Source of the DNA: Phytophthora quininea
Lineage: Eukaryota > Oomycota > Peronosporomycetes > Peronosporales > Peronosporaceae
Assembly: GCA_011947345.1 (NCBI GenBank)
Contig: JAAVTG010000672.1
Span: 744,001-808,000 of the forward strand
DNA length: 64,000 nt
Direction of reading: 5' to 3'
The notes under the pieces are model-generated. The model saw only the letters and a list, made by a program, of their open reading frames with translations. It had not been told where the DNA came from and did not search any database. Shown here piece after piece: positions 53,797-64,000 of the stretch (its first letter is position 1; the number at the start of each line of letters is the position of its first letter). The translations under genes and the position numbers were made by a program.

Positions 53797-55199
53797 ATGC
53801 TGCGTCTTCGTGGAATTATGTTGGTCGTGGTGGTTGCTATACTCAACCTCAACAGTTCGTCCGCCTCCACCGCTCAAGATGCCTCGTTCCCGTTCATCAA
53901 ACTACGTCGACGTCTAAGGATTAACACCAGCGGCATCACATCAACCAGCGGGTTCGAAGCAGTGAACACTGAAGAAAGAGCGATCGGCGCCAAGCTCAAA
54001 GGTGCCTTCTCGGAACTCACAGCTAAAGTAAAACCCACCAAGGCCAACGTGAATCAGTGGTTCAAGCAGGACAAATCCGTCGAGTACGTCTTGAAGAAGT
54101 TGGGGCTGCACAAACTGTCGGCCGAAGCGGCCAAAGCGAGCGCCAAGTTTAAACATTTCAACACCTTCATGAACAAGAAAATTGCGCAGTGGCGCGAGTC
54201 TGGCAAGTCCATCGACGACGTCAAGAAGATGCTGGGACTGGACAATCTCTCGTTCGAGGCCATGAAGACCCGACTAACCTACAAGTACTACGACAAGTTC
54301 ATGAGGAACGAGATGTCGAGTCACGCCAGCTCAGAAAGCTCCATCCACGACGTCAAAAGATGTTAAACCTCGAACTTCTACCATCAGCGTCGCTCAAGTC
54401 GAGCGAGAACTTCCAGTACTTCGATGACTTTATGAAAAAGAAAGTCATGTACTGGCTTGGCGATGGAAGCTCAATCGACGATGTCAAGAAGGCACTACAA
54501 CTGGATAAATTATCCGGTGAAGCGCTAAAGGCCCATGAGTACTTCAAATACTACGACATGTACATGTCGAAACGAGTGAAAGGCTGGCTGCACTCGAGGA
54601 AAACTACGGATGAAGTGAAGCAAATATTAGGACTGGATAGAGTGTCGACTGCTGCACTTAGTCGGTACCCCGACGGCAAGTACTACGACGAGTTCCTGCA
54701 AGGTCGAGTGAACGCAATGTGGAAGAAGGCCACGACGGTCGTTCATGGAATCCAGACCCACGACGAGTACATGCAACAAGAAGTGAAGAAGTGGGCGAAC
54801 GATGGCAAGTCGCTGAAGGAGGCGACGAAGTTGATGGGTCTCAGCAAACTCAAAGGAGAAGCCTTGACGTCTCACATCAACTATAAATTCATCGACGAGT
54901 TCATGGGCTGGCAAGCGCTGGCTTGGGCCGGCAAAGGCAAGTCTATCGACGAGGTAAAGAAGGCGCTAGGACTCAGCAAACTGTCGGACGATGCACTGAT
55001 GAAGAGTCCCAACTACAAGTACTACGACCTGTTCATGACAAGACAAGCTCAGGACTGGGTCTATAGTGGGAAATCCGTGGACGACGTCAAGAAGACGCTG
55101 GGGCTGGACACACTCACCGGGAATGCGTTGAACAGCAACATCAACACCAAGTACTACGACCAGTTCCTGGACGCACGAGTCAGAACAGTAGGAACCTAG
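53797..55199 (+). pseudogene. LWY-repeat RXLR effector, one frameshift; inverted duplicate of 44252-45711
   Basis: ATG 53797 gives a signal peptide (MLRLRGIMLVVVVAILNLNS), RRLR about 40 residues in (IKLRRRLRIN) and TEER about 18 residues later, so unlike its paralogue it keeps both motifs. Modules follow (QWFKQDKSVEYVLKKLGLHK, QWRESGKSIDDVKKMLGLDN), with the Trp that the paralogue lost. The frame shifts at an A-run near 54358-54362 (stop at 54364), and the downstream frame carries five or so more modules to 55199, nearly identical to 45112-44252. The ORF tail (RVRTVGT) diverges from the paralogue. The longer second-frame ORF starting at 54189 is an overlap artefact. Whether the single break is genuine decides if this is a live effector. 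Confidence 0.85.
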
Positions 55200-55539
55200 A
55201 TGGTCAAGGAATACAGTGTGATAGCCAACGCTGGTCTTGAGGCTACCCAGCTTCTGCGCGTCTTGTGCGTCGGGAAATGACTCGTCCACGGTTGCTTTGC
55301 AAGGTAATGGTGCGATGGGGAACTTTGCCTGACGTTGAAACGTACATGCACAGTACATGCACATGTAGCTTGGACAGCATACCAATTACTTGGTTTGTTC
55401 GTGATCGGATCACCCTTGATCTTCTTTGAGGTTTATGGCAGGCTTCCCGAATCACGAGATCGGAGAGCTCGAGGCTCAGTGAGACTCACCACCGTGCAAT
55501 TCTCCTTACTTCCAGAACGCCAGTCATTCGTCGTCTGCC

Positions 55540-56305
55540 ATGAATACCTTCCGATTTCTGTTGGGGCTGGTTCTCTTCCTCTTTGCAGTCACTGGAGTTC
55601 ACTCCGCCAAGGGCTCATCATCTCCACGACGAAGTTTGAGGGTTGTCACTACGACCGACGACTCTGAAGAGAGGGTTGAAGGCATTCCTGGACTCTCATC
55701 TATCAGCAAAGCTCTCTCGAAAGCCAAGACCAAAGCCAGCGAGAAACTCTCGTCGGTGGGCACGTGGATGGACATACGAAGTGGTTGGACACGGACAAGA
55801 CGCCACAATACGTCACGTCCACGCTCGATCTGGACAACTTGTCGGGAGACGCACTCAAGGCTCACCAGAACTACAGATACTACGCCTCCTTCGTCAAAAG
55901 GAGATGGCGTATCGTCTAGGTGGTTTTCTGCAGGGAAATAAGACGCCGTACGATGCTTGGCTAACGTTGGGGCTGGACAAACTCTCCACGACTATGAACG
56001 TAAAAGCTCTTCGAAGCACAGACGAGTTCAAGGTGTACAGTCGATACGTGGACCAGTATGGCAAATACACCGTGAGTTCCCTCGCCATGTGCGTCATCAG
56101 GAGTGAGCAGATCAACAGAAGCACCTCGGCAGCGGAAATGAAGGAGAGATTGCGGATCTGGAAAGCGAACGGAAAAGCCAGCGACTTCGTTAAGACCATG
56201 CTGGGGTTGGACAACGTCAAGCCGAGTGTACTCAAATCTCACACGGACTACAAGTACCTCGAGTACTTTGAGAATTTGGCGGTAGCCAATGTCAAAGCCA
56301 ACTAG
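55540..56305 (+). pseudogene. RXLR effector with WY modules, two or more frameshifts
   Basis: ATG 55540: signal peptide MNTFRFLLGLVLFLFAVTGV, then RSLR at about residue 31 and DDSEER close behind (RSLRVVTTTDDSEER). The frame changes near 55778; in the next frame come WLDTDKTPQYVTSTLDLDNL and NYRYYASFV, a WY module. It changes again near 55905, after which 55910-56305 has AWLTLGLDKLSTTMNVKALR and WKANGKASDFVKTMLGLDNV. The modules are thus in order but in three frames. Lying 340 bp after the previous effector on the same strand, it forms a small cluster with it. Confidence 0.8.
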
Positions 56306-56481
56306 TAAGTGAGACGTAGATACCACGAATCAGATTTCCCACTTGCTTGTCGCGGAAAAAGATCCCCCTCGTATGTGTTCGTGGCCTCGGTTCGTTTAAG
56401 TTCCGCCGTCCTCGTTGACCGAACCAAGTTTCATCATCTGCTTCCTTCTCGCTTCAGCAAACCGTTCTCTTAGCGATACAT
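56306..56481. other. Boundary between effector and YR retrotransposon
   Basis: No gene. The 3' terminus of the YR element should lie here, but no terminal repeat pair could be identified. Confidence 0.3.
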
Positions 56482-57700
56482 TCACAGCTGGCAGGCATCG
56501 GACAATATCCATTGTATATGGGTTGTTTCAATTGTCGTTGCTTTCTCTTCGGGGGCGTACCGAGAACGGCACAAATGAAAGTTGGTATTACAGCGCCCCC
56601 GCTGCCAGGGTGTGGCGTGGCGCGGGGATACCCCAATACGTTGCTGTGGTGCCGGCTTGACAATCATTTGCTGGGCCATTCTGGACGATAACCGACTCCC
56701 AATGCGAGTGTATCGTTCTACCGCATCAGACTTCCACTTCCCGAATAATTTCACCGCTAGGCCGTCGAATCCAGCATTGAAGAGTGCTGTAGCACCACCG
56801 CTACGAAGTGAATGTGAACCATATCTCACTGGAGACTGCCCTGCTTGTTCAGCCGCAGGTTTGATGGCCTGAACCAAATCACGCACTTGCAAGTTGGTGG
56901 ACGCGTCGATTTTGCACAACAGTGTGCTGGCTGCAACTCCTAGAGACTTGTGATGCTGCACCAGGAACCAAGCTGCTAGCACTGGACAACACTAGTTCTG
57001 ACCCGATCGTTCTAGTCTGCGCAGCGCACCTTGGCCGAATTGGTCATTCTTGCTACCTCTAAATCGAATAATAACAGCCACAACCTTTTCAAGCTCATTG
57101 ATTTCGCGCTCGTCGGACCCAACATATTTCACATCTTCTCGCTGCAGTGCGTAATGTTTAGTGGTTGAGCCGACCGCCAGATACTCCGATCTTCTTAAAG
57201 AAAGAAGAAACCCAGCACCGAAGCCCCCAAATGACTCGGTGCTGGGTTTTTGCGAAGTCGAGAGATTGGTGCAGTCGCTTAAGGATATTAACTGTGACCG
57301 GTTGTTTGGGGTTGCTGGGCGGTTCCGTCCGCCGCATACCGGTGACTGCGAGCTGGTGCCCAGGGAGTAACCCGACTCCGTATCCGAGCATTCTGCGATG
57401 ATGCCACGAGATATGAGAGATTTTGGAGAGGATGGTATTGGCAGAATTCCCAGTTCCCGAGTTGTTCCACCCGTATCTCCATGAGTAAACGGCGAATAGT
57501 GCGAGCTGGTATGAATGTTTTCTCGGGTTTTCAGGTAACCATTCGGAGAAATTAAGCTGCTGGCACCACTTAGACCACTGGACCCATGTACTGTTGTACT
57601 TTGTTGCGGACGACGCGGCCAGCGATTGGGTTTGAAGCTTCTCGAGAAGTTGGTGTAGAGTTTTCTGCAGTTCGGTGGAATCGGTACCTGCTTCCAGCAA
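56482..57700 (-). pseudogene. YR-element tyrosine recombinase
   Basis: Frame 57700-57158 is the N-terminal core-binding domain (AASSATKYNSTWVQWSKWCQ, SANTILSKISHISWHHRRML). The first catalytic Arg, in SLRRSEYLAVGSTTKHYALQ, lies in another frame (near 57170). Frame 56982-56482 is the catalytic C-terminus: YGSHSLRSGGATALFNAGFD (the H-x-x-R block), then GKWKSDAVERYTRIGS with the presumed nucleophile Tyr. The tetrad is therefore present but spread over frames. It would integrate a circular DNA intermediate. Confidence 0.85.
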
Positions 57701-59690
57701 GAGGAGAAGTTAGACCATGAGGATTTATGAGGTTCGGTCCAAGCTCGAGATGCTGCATCGGCCATGGAGTTTCTAGCTCCAGGTATATGATCCACCGATA
57801 CCCTTAGGTTAAAATAGGCTTCAGCCAGGCCGATGCACCGATTGATTTCTTGACTGAACGAATTCTTAGAGTGCAGTTTGTTGCACCAAGACACGGCTGA
57901 CGTGTTGTCACTCCAGCATTTGATGTGGATTGTCTTTCCTTCAGCCAGTTGATTCCACTTGGACCCCCAAGTCCACAGTGCCAGCGCGATGCATAAATGC
58001 TCTCTTACGTTGATTGAGAATTTTGCTGCCGTGGTTACCGCTTCCTTTACCAATTTCTCTTCATCGTGGTCAAATTCCAACTGTATAAATTCGTTTGAAG
58101 CCGGATCGAGGACTGCCAAGCCAATATCCGATGCATCCATCAGTAGTACGACGTCAGGATTTGGCAAGGTCCCGAACATTGCTAGCGGAAGTTCCGCAAG
58201 ACAGCCGTGGTGCAGAATTTGTTGGAACCAGAGTAAATCTGCTGTCGCGCCTTGTGACAATCGAATTCTAACGAACCGCGGCGCATTTGTGCACAACCCT
58301 TGTAGGCGCTGGTAGAATGGTTTCGCCGTCCTTAAGCAGATTGCAACATGCCTAAGCGACCCAAGAGCTTTGTTAAGTTCTGTCTTTGACGCGGTGCCAA
58401 GCTTAAGTAGCCCTTCAACGCGAAGTCGAGCCTTGGCTATTTTATCATTTGGTATTGACACTGTTCGACGAACTGTGTTCCAGAGCAGACCCAGAGCTAC
58501 AATTTTGGTACACCATTCGGAGAACTTGGCTTCATTTATTGACCTTGGGCCCAAGACGGCTAGCATAGCATGGCGCAACGTTGCTTCGGCCAGGTGTAGT
58601 CTATCCTCGATATCGGGTTCGACTAGTACATGGTCGTCGACCCATTCGTAAGGGAAAAATGGGTCGTCATCATCCGAATCTGAGACCGAAGCGGGGAGTT
58701 TGTGCCCATCAGCCAAGATATCGCTCGCCCAAATAAAGCGTAGCACGGTGGTGAGCCTGCCCATCCAAATGGCGCTGCCATATCGATGATAGCAACTCCT
58801 AATTCCTTGACACTCGCTGCCATCCTAAAAACCTGATTGGCACGAGTTCGGAGGTGTCGAAAAGCACCTTTAACATCACCTTTGAGAATGCGAATACGAC
58901 CTGCATAGCCATGAGTTGCGAGATACTCTATGCGCTGAGCTATGACAGCCACGGAGGTATATCGCACTTTTGGAACGGACTCGGCGACGAATGCAGAATT
59001 AACTGATGCGTTTTTCGGGAACGACAAGTCATGAATCACGCGGACTTCCTCATTCGGATCTGCACCTTTCTTTTCGACAGCACCGAGAGGACTACATATT
59101 ATTTCTGGCCAGCGGTCCAGGATGTCAAGTTCGACAACCATGTACTGGCCTGAGTCTTGGCCCTCCCTAATACTCCGTGTGACTGCACGTAGGTATCGCA
59201 GACAGGAGCCATGATTTTTGTGAGGAGGACGGCATGGCTTTGGACCTATTTTCCACTCGACATCGATTCCAAATTCTGCAATCTGGATGAGATGGTCAAG
59301 ATGAGGATATCCGTGAAGGACTATTTGTAGCCTTTTTGAGTCCAACCCTTTGCTTGGTCTGTTGTCAACGTGATTTTCACCACGAAAGAATCTAGTGGCT
59401 TCTTCTAGACACCAGCCTCTGGAGCGGATAATCTCTGATAGTGACTGACTTGCTTTCTGATCGACATCGTATAGAATCTCATCAGTCCTACGAGTGCGCA
59501 CGTAGCCGAATCGCCTCTGCGAGACTGAGATTCTGCATTCAGCCCGAAGAAGCTCCTCTTCCAATTGTTCTTGGATGAATTTTGCTGACTTCATCGACAA
59601 AGGCGGGAATCTCGTGGTTCTGGTTAAGAACTCGGTTGCGGGACTGTGAAGGCCCCTTGGTTGCGAGCTGACCCTCGACGATATCGTCAT
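57701..59690 (-). pseudogene. YR-element reverse transcriptase and RNase H
   Basis: Frame 59690-58623: ICSPLGAVEKKGADPNEEVR, VIHDLSFPKNASVNSAF, RIRILKGDVKGAFRHLRTRA, AAPFGWAGSPPCYALFGRAI, all DIRS-type RT blocks. A frame shift near 58720 leads to frame 58764-57700, with the active site EWVDDHVLV, a thumb region (LNKALGSLRHVAICLRTAKP) and RNase H (VVLLMDASDIGLAVLDPASN, CIALALWTWGSKWN, WSDNTSAVSWCNKLHSKNSF, HIPGARNSMADAASR). One frameshift in otherwise well-conserved domains. Confidence 0.87.
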
Positions 59691-59699
59691 GTGTCTGGT

Positions 59700-60138
59700 G
59701 CTTTATAAGTAAACAAGGTCTCGTCAAACAGTCCGTTGCACGACCAGTACACGCGCTAATACGTGTGACCGGCCCATCAGCCCCGACTTTGGTGCACGTG
59801 CTAGTGTTTGACTTACTCTTTGTTGACTTGCAATGACCATGGCACGGTCTCAGTAAACGCCCACTCTCGCGTCCAGCGATCTCTTCAGCTTGCGATTGCG
59901 ATAAATCGAATCGCACTGACTTTGATCCGGCGCGGGTCTTAGCGTCCACCTTACTCTGTGCTTGTTCAGAATGGCCAATTGTACACGGTCTCAACGAACG
60001 CCCACTCTCGCATCCAGCATTCGCCTCAGTTTGTGAGTTCGACGAGTCGCCTCGTACTGACTTTGAATGTGAGCGGGTCTTAGCGTTCATCTTACTCTGT
60101 GTTTGAATGTGGCGCGGCTTGCATGGTCTCGAGCCCAA
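59700..60138 (-). repeat. Two-unit 140-bp tandem repeat in YR-element spacer ORF
   Basis: Minus ORF 60138-59539 encodes two imperfect copies of about 47 residues, each with AKTR, KSVR and ESGR-LRPC (60120-59982 and 59981-59841), and a partial unit at its start. The plus strand shows ACGGTCTC, CGCCCACTCTCGC and GCGGGTCTTAGCG in each. No known domain. Confidence 0.65.
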
Positions 60139-60354
60139 GATCTCCGGTCCAGTGTCCTTGCCTTCCGTCTCGGATAGAGACGGAGAGGAAGTTTGGTGTT
60201 GAAGATATGTAAGGCTCTTACGCTGTGCGCATCGAATTTCTTAACCAGTACAACGTTTTAAGCTCACCACCGCGTGTTGCTCGGGTGTGTACGTGCATGG
60301 TTGCGCTGATACTGGACTCTGAGGTGGACGCACAACCGATCTACCCTCGGCGAG

Positions 60355-62382
60355 TCACAGGCGCTTATGTTCGTTCTTCAGACCGCCAAAGCGCTTTTTG
60401 ATTTCTGCCTTGACAATATCTGGAAGTTTCTTAGGGATGAAGTGGGCTCGATCATGAGGGCATTCATCACCTTCTCCAGCGCAGCCGTCATTGGACAGGA
60501 ATCGCATGCAGAGCTGTCGCGTTTCATGAGTTCCTGGATCCGTTTGAGCTGGCAGCCGCTTCAATACATGTCGAGGAATAGATCCTGTCTTTTTCTTGCT
60601 ACTGCGATTGGTTTGATCTCGAGGAACCGCGTTGGTCGATTCGGCTGCTGATAGGGCAGTTGTAGACGACATACCGTTGCGAATGGTATCTACTTGGCGA
60701 TGAACCTTAAAGAACATGATATCCCTTAGTAATCGATCTTCCGTTGTGCAGCGCGATTTAACATTGGTCATGTCCTCGTCGGTCTCCACCGCCCCACGAA
60801 AATCTTCGAGCACGTCGTTGACCCAGTACACTAGAGACGGAAGCTCGGCCAAACCCCACGACACGGGCATCAGTGTTTCCCGATAAATGCGATAATGCAT
60901 TCCACCAGCTCAACCAACTCGACACAGCAGTACTCGCGGGTGAATGTAAGCAGCACTTTGGCATTGTCGACAACTTCCTCAATGCTTGACGGAGGCCGAG
61001 CAGCTGTAAATTCAGCCGAGGTAGACAAGTTATCGAAATTAGAGCCACCAGCTTGAAGCCATGCCATTCTCTCATCAGGTGAAAAGCGTGCAAAGTGACA
61101 AATGGAAAGTCCACAGGAACCAAACTGAATGTCATACAGTCGCGTACACACACCCGGCAACGGTTTGAACTTGACGAACTCAGACCGAACCAAACTTTTG
61201 CAAAATTGGGTTGCATGCTTACCTTTGTGCTTCGCAGATGTGATACATTCATGCACACGCTGCTGATCTTCACGAGGGCAAAAGCGTATTTCGACGGCTT
61301 TCCGATTTTCGTGTCTGTAACCCGTCTCGCAGGTGGAAGACTGTAAAGGACATTATCCGCTTCTCGGATGGGAGTGTTCTGTGTTCGATTCGAGGCTTGA
61401 CGAACTTCAAGGAAACGATTTAACAGGTCAGGATCATCACTTAGCTTCTCCACGATCAGAGCGCCTTGGTCGAGGGCCGTGCGCCGTCGTTTTGGTGGAG
61501 CGCTAACTTCTTCGTTATCAACCACAATAGGTGTGCTGGACCGTTTAGAGCCTCGCGCTTGTTCTGATGCCCCAAGTTCAGCTCCGTCGTCAGCTTGAGC
61601 TGAAATTTCTTCATCATCATCTACAAAAGGATCGAACAATGCATCGGCCAAACGCGGAGACCGCATTCTATCACTTCTGCTGATACGTTGAGTACGGCCA
61701 CTTGCAGGGCGATAGAACGTTGTCCCAACAGAGCTGGGCACCGGTTCAAACTCCCCGTCGACGAAATGGGCAAAGTCCAATGCATGCTGAAGCGTAAATT
61801 CGCACGCTTGCCCCGTAGTTGGGTCAGTCCATTGACACAATTGGGTCGGCAGAGGGCGGCGCTCTCTGACATTAGACCGTCGAGGACCACCGACAACACA
61901 TTAGATCCCAGCGCACCGTTTCTCCCCAGGACCCGATCCAGAATGCTGTCTTTAACTTCATCTATCTCCGTGACACTCCATTCGTCGAGATTGAACTCAA
62001 CATGCTCAAGCAATAGAGCCACTATGGGCGGCACTAAGGACACACAGCTCGCTTCTGTCTCCAGCATTTCACCGCTTGATCTGACCCTTGCACGTTCACT
62101 GTCTACTTGAACAACTTGTCCAAATGAAAGCTTCTCTGGGAGATGGAAAGATACCGCACGTCGTAGACACGAAAGCTCTCCTGCTGCTCTCACTTCACTC
62201 GCCGTCACCACGTGGTCTTCAGCGATATTTCGATGCACCATCCCTTCTCCGCCTTCTAAGCTGCGGAACGCCACTTGGTCGGACGTCATTCCAACGACCT
62301 TGGCGTAGAATGGCTGCTCAAATTCACCCTCGACTAACTCCGGCACTAAATGGAGGAACGAGCGCTTAGTTAAGCGAACCAT
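60355..62382 (-). pseudogene. YR-element gag-like protein with CCCH finger
   Basis: Frame 62382-61621 starts MVRLTKRSFLHLVPELVEGE. Overlapping frame 61840-60758 continues (CQWTDPTTGQACEFTLQHAL, then a basic PPKRRRTAL, possibly nuclear-localising). Frame 61256-60870 follows (SEFVKFKPLPGVCTRLYDIQ), then 60900-60355, ending with a CCCH-type finger (CMRFLSNDGCAGEGDECPHD, then RAHF). Gag proteins of DIRS-like elements are poorly conserved, and position plus zinc finger support the call. Three frame changes (about 61830, 61250, 60880). Confidence 0.65.
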
Positions 62383-62571
62383 AATTCCGGAGCAAAGGGA
62401 GCTGAAAGCGGGTAGAGACGCTGAAGCGAGAGAGCGAGGGCCTTAGACGCGAGAGAGAAATCTGAAACTAACGAGCAGGAACTACCTACGGCTTCGTGCG
62501 TTGGTTTCATCTTGCGCTGCCTTCCTTGAAAAGCTATTTTCGCGCTCTTGCTCGAAAATTCCCATTGTCGA

Positions 62572-63571
62572 GACGCTCGACACAATCAATATTGGAACAA
62601 TGTCAATTTCTTGGGAAAACAATTGCAATGCATCGATCTAATTGTGTATCTTGTCGTTGAAGTGTCTGTGAGGCCTTGTTTGACGAGTTGGCAGAGGCAT
62701 AAATAACCACGTCTGGTGGTCTCGAGGAACGAGGAAGTGGGAGAGCACGAGGTTTTTTGCTGGACGACGGCGCGCTCCAGCTCACACTTTTGAACCCACA
62801 CTGCCGCCGCTCAACCTCCACGACAGTTCCGCATCGAACCCCTTGGCTAACCACGTTACTATCGCAGCAGCCTCGTTCGTCTCGAATCACTCGCGCAAGC
62901 CTGTTCCACCAACGATGTCGATCAGCTCGGCGTTTGCTCCGCAAGCCTCCAGAAGAAACCAGCACTATCCATCGGCTTTTGCGCTCCGCAGAAGAGGAAT
63001 CGATTAATTTTGGTAGCGCTTGTGTCTCCTCAGAGCCCAGCACCAAGCGCAAACACAGAAAATCTAAATCGACCCGCCCAGGCACTTCAAAGAAGAAGCG
63101 CACCAAAACCTCTAGTGTTCGTTCACCAAGGTCTGCAAGTCCAAGTGGTGTACAGCGAAGACAGGCATCAGTCGCGCCCACCATCAGACGCCGCAGATCA
63201 CCTGGGAAGTCAAAGCGTCTATCGAAGAGAGATCCAAGTCCAGAGAGGAAGACCGCTCGAAGTACATCGATTTGTCTTGGCTTCCTGCTACCTCCGTCGA
63301 GGTGGAACGACTGTTCTCGGCAGTGAAGTGCATGCTTGGAGGATAATATAAGCAGAAGCGAGTGAGTGCGAAGACGCTCGAGTCAATCCTCTCCTTGAGG
63401 ATTAAGTAGGCAGAGAGGGTAGCATGAGAAAATAGCGAAGTAGAGCCTGAAGAGTACGATTAGCTATGAGTAGAAGTTGCTAGCTGCCATTACGATCCTA
63501 GCAATATTGGACGAGGTCGCCACAATCAATATTGTGGAGAACAATTTTTGCAATGTAACAATGCCAATGTT
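62572..63571 (+). mobile_element. hAT-derived repeat, copy 2
   Basis: Second copy of 3036-4052. Here the dimerisation motif reads WLPATSVEVERLFSAVKCML near 63283-63345, a cleaner hAT match than copy 1, followed by stop-broken KQKRVSAKTLESILSLRIK. It is bordered left by the YR element and right by a host gene fragment. A 3' poly-T (TTTTTTTTTCGAG) replaces the TTTTTTCCATCCC end of copy 1. Confidence 0.65.
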
Positions 63572-63574
63572 TTT

Positions 63575-64000
63575 TTTTCGAGCCCTCCCTGCACAGCTGC
63601 GGGCGGTCGCTCATCCTCCGCTTTCCTCCCTCCTCTTCCCACAACATTTACGCATATGTCCTTCATCCGTCCACCTGTAATATCCGCCTCATCCTCTGGC
63701 TGCTTATGGCCACTTTGAACTCGAAAGTCGTGCGCCGCCAACGCTCTCTCCACCAGCTCTCCTAAAGCGTCTTCCACATGATGATTGAGCGACTTCTCGC
63801 TCGCATCTTTTAGCGCCTGCTCCTGCTCCGCCACTTGCGCCTGCAGCACTTGCAACTGACTCTCCACACCTGTCCAAGCGACACTCAACTTATCCATCGC
63901 TGCAGACTGATGCGTCTGAGCGTCCGCAGACTCTTTAGCAGTGGCCGCCAGCTCCCCACAGCCTCTTCAGTCGTTGATTACCTTTCACTAACAAAATAAA
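63575..64000 (-). CDS. Partial coiled-coil protein, C-terminal part
   Basis: Entering from the right edge on the minus strand (LAATAKESADAQTHQSAAMD), the frame continues as KLSVAWTGVESQLQVLQAQV, AEQEQALKDASEKSLNHHVE, with heptad-like spacing and strong coding composition (GC-rich, many Ala/Glu/Gln). A downstream stretch includes VERALAAHDFRVQSGHKQPE. The frame runs into the hAT-derived repeat at about 63575, so the natural C-terminus is probably lost. An intron may end near 63970. The protein is unidentified; coiled-coil motor or scaffold proteins look like this. Confidence 0.5.

Larger units (their letters stand above)
56482..62572 (-). mobile_element. Tyrosine-recombinase retrotransposon (DIRS/Ngaro/PAT-like)
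   Basis: Minus-strand order: gag with CCCH finger (62382-60355), spacer with tandem repeats (60138-59700), RT (59690-58620), RNase H (58764-57770), tyrosine recombinase (57700-56482). There is no DDE integrase and no LTR. The recombinase retains the R, HxxR and Y blocks. Such elements integrate as circles without target duplication. Exact ends are uncertain: the right end probably abuts the hAT-derived repeat at 62572, and the left end contains about 36 bp shared with 3000-3036. Several frameshifts. Confidence 0.85.

Overview
The window looks like a gene-sparse, transposon-rich part of an oomycete genome, most likely Phytophthora or a close relative. The evidence is several RXLR-type secreted effector genes (signal peptide, RxLR, acidic or EER segment, WY/LWY repeats), oomycete-style Inr/FPR core promoters, short GT-AG introns, a single-chain ATP-citrate lyase, and a mixture of Ty3/gypsy, LINE, tyrosine-recombinase, hAT and pogo elements typical of such genomes. 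I saw no rRNA, tRNA or CRISPR. The species cannot be named from this sequence alone.

Layout. 1-308: broken RXLR effector running off the left edge. 1.2-4.4 kb: nested LINE 3' fragments and a hAT-derived repeat. 4.39-7.98 kb: an inverted copy of an RXLR promoter region (its other copy is at 23.65-24.56 kb), carrying a pogo-type DNA transposon (4621-7235) whose empty site survives in the other copy. The effector start in this copy is cut at codon 12 by a Ty3/gypsy element (7977-14669). 15.1-23.7 kb: the only conserved metabolic gene, ATP-citrate lyase (18774-22087, one apparent frameshift in its linker), between inverted copies of an RXLR gene plus SAM-domain pseudogene module. An unrecognised four-exon gene lies upstream of it. 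The right-hand RXLR gene (23225-23662) is intact. 24.56-26.58 kb: two LINE fragments in a near-palindrome. 26.9-28.4 kb: an intact LWY-repeat RXLR effector and a tail-to-tail relic of a second one.

28.87-43.77 kb is one LINE with a 17-bp target-site duplication. It carries a zinc-knuckle ORF1, an OTU-protease-like domain, an APE endonuclease and a reverse transcriptase, and is split by a gypsy chromovirus (36344-42091) with apparently identical LTRs and a GATCT duplication. 44.25-45.71 kb is an LWY effector pseudogene. 46201-50306 is a complete hAT element (8-bp duplication, subterminal repeats, broken transposase) that contains a captured annexin gene fragment. 51.8-52.6 kb is another LINE fragment. 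53.8-56.3 kb holds two more broken LWY effectors, the first an inverted duplicate of the 44-45 kb copy. 56.5-62.4 kb is a DIRS/Ngaro-like tyrosine-recombinase retrotransposon, followed by a second hAT-derived repeat and the end of a coiled-coil gene.

The host content is therefore an effector cluster (two apparently intact genes, six broken or partial ones) around a housekeeping gene, reshaped by inverted duplications and several generations of insertions. Most element ORFs carry frameshifts. Some of these could be base-calling errors in homopolymers, and where that matters it is stated.
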